64,000 bases of DNA from NCBI RefSeq assembly GCF_000344685.1, contig NW_006920426.1, forward strand, positions 487,379 to 551,378, in the 5' to 3' direction. The position numbers were made by a program, and so were the translations under genes. Shown piece after piece: positions 57,731-64,000 of the stretch. The notes beneath the pieces are model-generated. The model ran no database searches and was not told where the DNA came from. It worked only from the letters and a program-made list of their open reading frames with translations. Numbering within the stretch: the first letter of the stretch is position 1; each line of letters starts with the position of its first letter. The stretch comes from Gloeophyllum trabeum ATCC 11539. Taxonomy: Eukaryota; Basidiomycota; Agaricomycetes; Gloeophyllales; Gloeophyllaceae.

Positions 57731-59914
57731 TTGCCAGGAGGACGGCGGCGGTGCGCGACGAAATGTAGCGTCGCGGATAACTTTGCTCTGCTTTGAGAGA
57801 GGGAGCACACGCACACCCACCCACCCACCGGGCTTGACGAAAGGCCCAGACGAGCGATTCCCGAGTTACAGCACCTTCCCGCGCACTTCCAGTAACGGCG
57901 GAGCGCTGTACATCCAGGATAGCGATCCCCCTCCCCCCCCAAAACAAAATTAGAGGATAGCAGTCCGGTCTCCTCGTCCAGATGAACGCCGCCATCGGGA
58001 CAAAGACACCGATACCCACCCCCTCCTGCGAGCCCAGGCCGTCCCCCCCGTAACGGACGCCATTCACACAGAAAGAGTCCGTAGCTGTTAGCTAGTCACC
58101 AAAACAACCTTCGCCGCGGAAATACACCCCATCCAAGCCGGCCCGCCCGCGTCGTGGCAGAGATGGGGGGACCAACTGGGACGGCGCATATCCCGCAGAA
58201 TTCCAAGAGCCCGGCGAGGGGCAGAGCGGGGTAGCGGGGATTGGGGATTGGAGGGGAATCTACCACTCAAGCCCGCTGTACCCTGTCCTGCCCTACCCGC
58301 CCGTGGTGTGGAGCGCGGTGGGGCGCGAAGCCATTCGAGATAAACACGAGCCCGAGTGCGCACAGGAATCGGGTTGGTGGACCGGTTTGCTGCTGCAGGT
58401 CACATTTCGCCGCTAGAAGGAGGGGGCGCTCCATACCCCGGAGGTTAAGTGAGCGGAAGGACGCGAGGTCAGGGGTTTCTTCCCCGTTCGGATTCCCCCG
58501 GTTCTCGAGTTCGCCACGGTGTCTCTCGTCTGAATTCGTACTTGTGTGCAGCGGTTGCTCGCGTTCGAGTTCGACGAGGGCGACTTCATGCTTGCGCCTA
58601 CCACCCGGCACGGATTCGTCCTCGCCTTCCGGGGCGTAGACAATGAGAAACTTCGCGCGCCCCGACGCCCGACCGTATCCTCGTTCTGGTGGAGAACACA
58701 GGCGGGATCAGATCCGGGAGCCGATCGGAGTGGAGTCGGACTCTGAGGCGGTGATCAGGATCGTGGTCCGAGCCCGCTGGGAGTGGCAAACCTAACCTCC
58801 TCGTAGTTATTCCGGGCGGGCTGGCAGCGAATACTGCACCTAGAAACAGGTAAACTGTGGGATATTCATGTTGGCATCAGGACCTGGGTATATGCGCGTC
58901 AACTAGATGCTACGAACAGCACAAAGACTCAAGGGCAACTCATTCGTGTGCCTTTCCTGCCTATACCTAGAAAGCTAACGTTAACTGCGGAGCCGTCGAC
59001 GTCCCAGGACGGGCTGAAGCTTGTTCGGTATCACTGGAGAATGATGGCGATGTGGACGTGCGCGCGTCCATATGCCAGCGGGGCTATGTACATGCGGATA
59101 TGCTGTCGGAACTCAAAACCTTGTTGTGAGGTTATAGCTGGTTAGATCTGATGGTGGCGGGGGGCGGGGCAAGGGTCTGAGCATTGGGCAGCGCAGTATT
59201 TTCGAGGCGGACACGACGCGTGAGAGGGAATCTGATTAGATTGCACATGATCGGACAAAGGGGAGAGTGTATGCGAGGGGAAAATTGTGTGGGAGGAGAA
59301 GGGGGAATACGTACGAGGGGTCAGGGGACCGCGCACGGTGCTGGGACTAGCTAAGCCAGGGAGATCTGGGTTTGCGTTTACGCCGAGTGACGCTTCGCCG
59401 CGCAAACACTAAGAGCGAAGCCAGGGCCCGTCCGTCGGCAGTTCTGCCACGGTTGACCCGCACGCGTGTGGACGGCTGCTCGAGCGACGTAAGGCGCGCC
59501 GGGGGCATTTCATAGATGGACGGGGGTAACTGGCGATAACCCGGATGACGAGTGCGGGGAGGGCCGTCGTGCGCCGTGGGACGCGGGCTGGGATGATCGC
59601 CCAGATAGGTGCAGGGGCCCGGGGCGACGGCGCGGCGCCCGGATAGGCAGGGCGGGCCCGGCGGCGGGGGCTGTTGGTGGGATGGCCCGGTCAGATTTGG
59701 GGTCGAGTGCAGCGCGCAGCGGGCTGAACGAGCAGGCTGGCGACCGGGGAGGGGGCCCAAAAGAGGAAGGCGGGGGTAATACGTAATACGTAAGGTGCGC
59801 CAAACAGGGCCCAACAGAGGGCAGGTCGCGAGTCTATCCATAGACGCAAGCGCTGCTCATCCGAAGCGGGCCCCCTCGACTGGCCAGTATATAGCTCGCC
59901 GCTCGCTCCCAGCC

Positions 59915-61716
59915 ATGGGCAACACATCCTCCAACCAAGCAGCCCACGCCCGCCCCGCCCGGCACGACTCCCCCGCCCGCCGCGCCGCCCAGCAGCAGCA
60001 GCCGGGCCCGCCGCCGTCCCCGCTCCCCCACCGCTCCCTCCGCACCAAGAAAAAGTCGCTCGAGCTCCCCGACCTCGCCTCGCTCTCGCTCACTCCCGCC
60101 TCCGCCTCCGCCGCCGCCGCCGCCCCGCACCGCCGCATCGCGCCGATCCCCATCCCCGCCACCCCGAACCCCGCCCAGGGCGCAGGCTACCACGACCCCG
60201 CCCAGCCGTACACCCCCCACCGCCACCAGCTCACCTCCGACGACCTCCCCGCCGCCGCCGCCGCCATGCCCGACGTCCTCGTCCAGCACGCCTCCACCCA
60301 CATCCCCATCTACCCGCCCAACCAGCGGCCCAAGGGCGGCAACCCCTACTACCGCCCCCCGTACCCCTCCTCGCGCTCCATCGCCTCCCGCCGCGCCCCC
60401 TCCTACCACGCCGCCGCACCCCCGCCGCCGCCGCCGCCGCACCACCAGCAGCCCGACTTTGTCCAGGAGACCGTCTACTCGACGATCCCCATCGCGCTCG
60501 GCAAGGCCGACGAGGAGCGCACGCGCTATCTCTTCGACGACGACGACGAGCAGCCGGGGCCCTCGTCTCCCGCCCGCCGCAAGACCAGCCTCGACGCCGC
60601 CGAGCCCGTCCCCTTCCGCATCACCTGGCGTGGCGGCGGCAACGAGGTCTTCCTCATCCGCGCCGGCGACGACAACTGGGAGGGCCGCCAGCCCATGGAC
60701 AAAGAGTGCGTATTCGCGTCTCTACACACCGGATCACTGACTTAGGATGTCTGACTTCACCTAACTTCCAGACCCGACGGCACATTCTCCGCAACCGTCC
60801 CCCTCCCCCGCGGGACGCACCACCTCAAATTCATCGTCGACGGCACAACCCTGACCGCCGACGACCTCCCCACCGCCGTCGCCGACGACGGCACGCTCGC
60901 CAACTACGTCGCCGTCCCCCTCCTCCCCTCCTCCTCCTCCCCGCGCTCGCGGCCCCCGTCCTTCTGGTCCGACTCGGAGCGCACCGAGCGCCCCGACGCC
61001 GCGCCCAGCGACACCGAGACGTGGACGCAGGACGTGCCCGAGGCCCTCGTCGCCGCCGCGCGCGAGGAGGAGGCGTACCTCGCCGCGCAGAGCGACCCCG
61101 CGCGCCACGCGCACCCCACGCCCGCGCCGAACATCCCGCCCGCGCCCGTCCTCCCGCGCTTCCTCGACAAGCTCATCCTCAACGCGCGCCCCGGCGCCGA
61201 CGCCAAGGACGAGCGCCGCAAGGGCGCGGGGCGCGCCCGCCAGCCGGTGCCGATCCCGATCACCACGGCGAGCGGGACGGATCTGACAAGGGAGAAGGAG
61301 CGGGAGCGGGAAAAGGAGAGGGAGCGGGAAAGGGAGGGCAATAGGGAGCTCGCGCTCGACGGGCCCGGGCTCGCGGACGACGCGAGCGTGCTCCCCGTCC
61401 CGAGCCACGTCGTCCTCCAGCACCTCAGCACGAGCGCGATCAAGAACGGCGTCCTCGCGGTCGGCACGACCATCCGGTACAAGCGGAAGGTGAGTAATGT
61501 GCGTCTTGTTTCTTCTTTCCTCCTTCCTCCCCCCTTTCTACCTTCTTTCCTCGCCGACCCCCTTCTCCCCTTTTGCTGGCTCGTGTGCGGCGGGGATTGA
61601 CGCCCACTTTCCTATGCCATTGTTTAAAGCGCCAAATGAGCGATATGCTGATCGACACGCGTCTCTTCCGCGGTTTACAGTACCTCACCACGATCTACTA
61701 CAAGCCCATCTCATAG
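59915..61716 (+). CDS. GAL83: AMPK/SNF1 kinase beta subunit
   Basis: Three exons: 59915-60705, 60772-61489 and 61681-61716; 514 aa. This scaffold subunit joins the SNF1 catalytic and gamma subunits and binds glycogen-type carbohydrate, linking energy status to metabolism. MGNTSSN at the start fits N-myristoylation, as known for this family. A long Pro/Ala/His/Ser-rich region precedes the CBM48 module (about 232-312: FRITWRGGGNEVFLIRAGDD, then GTFSATVPLPRGTHHLKF). The C-terminal ASC domain includes PPAPVLPRFLDKLILN, VLPVPSHVVLQHLSTSAIKN and TTIRYKRK|YLTTIYYKPIS. The last 11 residues plus stop form a tiny exon behind a 191-nt intron. A KERE repeat lies within the ASC region, and a TATATAG sits 21 bp before the ATG. 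Third-position GC is very high, producing long antisense frames. Confidence 0.9.
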
Positions 61717-64000
61717 CCGCCAGCCTCCACCAACACCACCACCACCCCCGCGGACCATAGACCACTACTACCCTAGACGCGAGCTGCATTGTATATACGA
61801 TATACGCGCGGGCCACCGGGTGCGAGGGTGAAAGGGGGATAGAAGATGTACAGTATTAGTGCTGTGTCTTGGATTTTGGATTCCCTTGTCTTTTTCTTTT
61901 GTCCTTTTTTTCTTGATTTTGTTTCTCTTGACCTCGATATCTCTGTTGTAGCCTATACTGAGTACTAAGTACGCCCGCCGGTCCCGTCTCGTTTCTTCCT
62001 GTCTTGTTCTCCTCTCCCATCTACACGCGCACGCATGCATCGCACATATCTACCATCATCCGATCAACTCTCTTCGTACCGTAACTCCTGCATATGAATG
62101 TATGTATCAAGCGGATTTCATGTCTTTCTTGTCATTTCTGTCTACTGGGACTTCGACTGTTTGGGATTCTCGTTCTCTCCTCTTGTCCTCCTCATGAGCA
62201 ACGCATCTTCCAATTTGTTACATTACAAGTATATGGCTGACGATCTAAGATCCTCGAAAGAGTCTCTGGTGCTGCTGCCAGTGTATCAAGAGCCTCAGGC
62301 TAAGCTGAAGGGTGATCATTTCCACTACTTTGTTCGGCTGGAAGTTGACAACAACGATTTACTCGAATTCGCTCAGTGCTGATCATACCTAGGATCACCC
62401 AGCACGATCTGGCTACGCACGCAGGTCCTCGTTCATCCGCGATTCGATACGAGAACAGAAGTTTCATTAGCCTGCGTGCTACATCATGGACGCTATGTAG
62501 TTAACCGTGAAAGTTGGATCTACGCACACTGGAAGAGGCGACGGACGTTCTCATCCATGTCCCGCCGAACCTACGAATCCGAATCCCTGTGACGACGAGC
62601 CGCGGTGGATCGGCGCACTTCGAAGAGGGCGCTCGGCACGAAATCTTCTTCACCTGAGACTGAGCTAGTGCTTTCGCTGTTCCGGTGACTTGCTGTGCTC
62701 TCCCACTGTCGGTGTAGCGGAGGATCGTCGCGCGCCAAAGAAGGCGCACGGGAAACATCCGAGCCCGGGGTGAAAGTAGCGAACAGACGCAGCCGCGATC
62801 ACCAATGCTTGGGAAATCGAATCAAGAAAGAAGTCGCGGTCTGCCTGTGATATCATCCCGTGCCCGAGCGTGCTAGAAGACCCATGTCGCGCGCGAAGAG
62901 AGGCACGTCACTCGCTCACCGAGCTGAGAATAGAGGGAACACCGGACGCGCTGGGGCAGCTCGGAACAGGGACGTCCGTCGTTACAAGCGCGCATGTGCG
63001 AGCCTATCCTTGCAGGACACTGTGCAAGTAACCTTAAGAACGATGAGTGCCCGATTCGTCTATCTCACGGAACGACTTATCTGCGCATCCATCTCCCTGA
63101 CATAGCATAGCATGACGGGCACCCGAATCGTGGCATGAGCGTGTAGGGGCGAGTCGCGAAATGGGGTGTTCTGCGGGGTCCAAGGCTGGTCCAGTCCCGG
63201 ACAAACCTCGCCTTTTGGTAGCTAGTCCGACTTTAGCTGATGATACGCGGCCAGTACTAATGGTGGGGCCGCCGTGATAGTGATCCCGCGCGTTGCCATG
63301 ATTTGGGGGAGACTTGCAATTGTCTACAGGATGTGCTGCGAGATGAGAGACGATAATCAGCGCGCATATGTTGATCCAAGCATGGCCGGATTTCAGTTTT
63401 CAAAATGTGTTAGTCCATAGCGAGCGAACAATCTCGCAGAATCTCGAATGACGTTGTGAGAACCCTCCAGCGTTACGCACTCAGCTTCGCGGTCTGGGCT
63501 GTCGACGAGCAATAACGCCCGAGCAGAAGGCCCTGATAGATGACGATAGGGTAGGCCTTGTTTCTGCTGGCAGCCTATCACAGCACGCTTCCCTTCCCTT
63601 GATTTGCCAGGGCCAGGGACCCGCCTAGTCCAGCCCGCTCGCGGGTGAGCGTGGACTCACTCTAGATTCGCCTTCGAGCTTGGGTAGACACGCATGGTAG
63701 CGCATTTGGGAGGCGACGATCATGCATCACTATACCGAATGGCTGTAGCTCGGATGAACGGTTGCTCTCTGTCGCAAGGATGTCCCTATATGCTGGGCGA
63801 TATGAGAACAAGGAAATCAGCAGCATGTTCACGCTGACCGTGAGGTGTATGATCAAAGTGGACTCACCTTACAGAGTGAAGCGTGGCCGTATGGCAACAG
63901 CAATGTCTACGCAGAATATGACATACCAGGAACCGACGGTAATCAAAACTTTCGGACGCCCTTCCTTTCCGGTGAGCAAGACCGCCATTCTAATGATGCG
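61717..64000. other. right edge, no gene seen
   Basis: The first 400 bp are pyrimidine- and T-rich and look like the 3' untranslated and terminator region of the AMPK beta gene. The rest shows only short frames without splice support. A gene entering from beyond the right edge cannot be excluded. Confidence 0.45.

Larger units (their letters stand above)
50935..59914. other. 9-kb gene-poor region
   Basis: No credible multi-exon gene was found on either strand over nearly 9 kb. It holds the foldback element (52392-53074) and a G-quadruplex motif (57714-57730). Base composition is mixed up to about 56.5 kb and then becomes markedly GC-rich. Frames in the GC-rich part (for example around 57.5-58.7 kb and 59.3-59.9 kb) are stop-poor because of composition and lack domains or splice consistency. 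Confidence 0.5.

Noticed and set aside
50935..59914. Possible LTR retrotransposon or rDNA in the gene-poor region
   Set aside because: No long direct repeats, reverse transcriptase or integrase motifs, or conserved rRNA blocks were recognised by eye.
59834..60445. Long glycine- and valine-rich minus-strand frame opposite the AMPK beta gene
   Set aside because: It is the antisense shadow of a very GC-rich exon. The plus strand encodes a recognisable myristoylated N-terminus and CBM48 module.
60706..61344. Arg/Pro-rich plus-strand frame overlapping AMPK beta exon 2
   Set aside because: It is out of frame with the conserved ASC domain and has a low-complexity composition typical of a shadow frame.

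Overview
The window is nuclear DNA of a basidiomycete fungus, most likely a wood-decay agaricomycete of the Polyporales type (the order is an inference). Genes carry many short spliceosomal introns of roughly 45-75 nt with GT-AG or occasionally GC-AG borders. Both strands are used, and there is no operon structure, ribosome-binding site or prokaryotic mobile element. All exon borders were placed by eye from reading frame, splice consensus and comparison between paralogues inside the window. No transcript data or database search was used.

Layout. 1-1107 is gene-free and holds a tRNA-like sequence and one end of a transposon family. 1108-5742 carries two arrestin-like genes. They are followed directly by a tandem pair of monocarboxylate-type MFS transporters (6199-8131 and 8541-10567). 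A TA-flanked MITE (10633-10973) precedes an orphan gene (11209-13050). 13504-22699 is a housekeeping block: SEN54, a mitochondrial SAM carrier, a HOS3-type histone deacetylase, dynactin p62 and a two-TM membrane protein. Two of its intergenic gaps are short bidirectional promoters. A third arrestin-like gene (23823-25343), AMP deaminase (26051-29309) and a GPI-type secreted aspartic protease (30560-32692) follow.

The middle (32896-41404) is looser. It holds a CAT/BAHD-like acyltransferase with one unresolved splice junction, a coiled-coil plus ubiquitin-like-fold protein, and a trypsin-like protease gene with two frameshifts and a stop. 41810-43371 is a Ste7/MEK-type MAP kinase kinase. A second tandem pair of the same MFS transporters follows (43805-45685 and 46459-48357), then a DUF2235 alpha/beta hydrolase (48608-50934). 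About 9 kb (50935-59914) has no recognisable gene but contains a 683-bp foldback transposon with a 9-bp target duplication and a strong G-quadruplex motif. The last gene is the AMPK/SNF1 beta subunit (59915-61716).

How the genes relate. The strongest internal signal is the four-copy MFS family. All four genes have the same nine exons, and exons 2-8 are identical in length. The C/D pair shares a GC donor where A/B have GT. Arrestin-like proteins regulate transporter endocytosis in yeast, so the arrestin genes beside pair A/B suggest a possible regulator-transporter module; this is a hypothesis. I did not find evidence for a wholly new multi-gene system.
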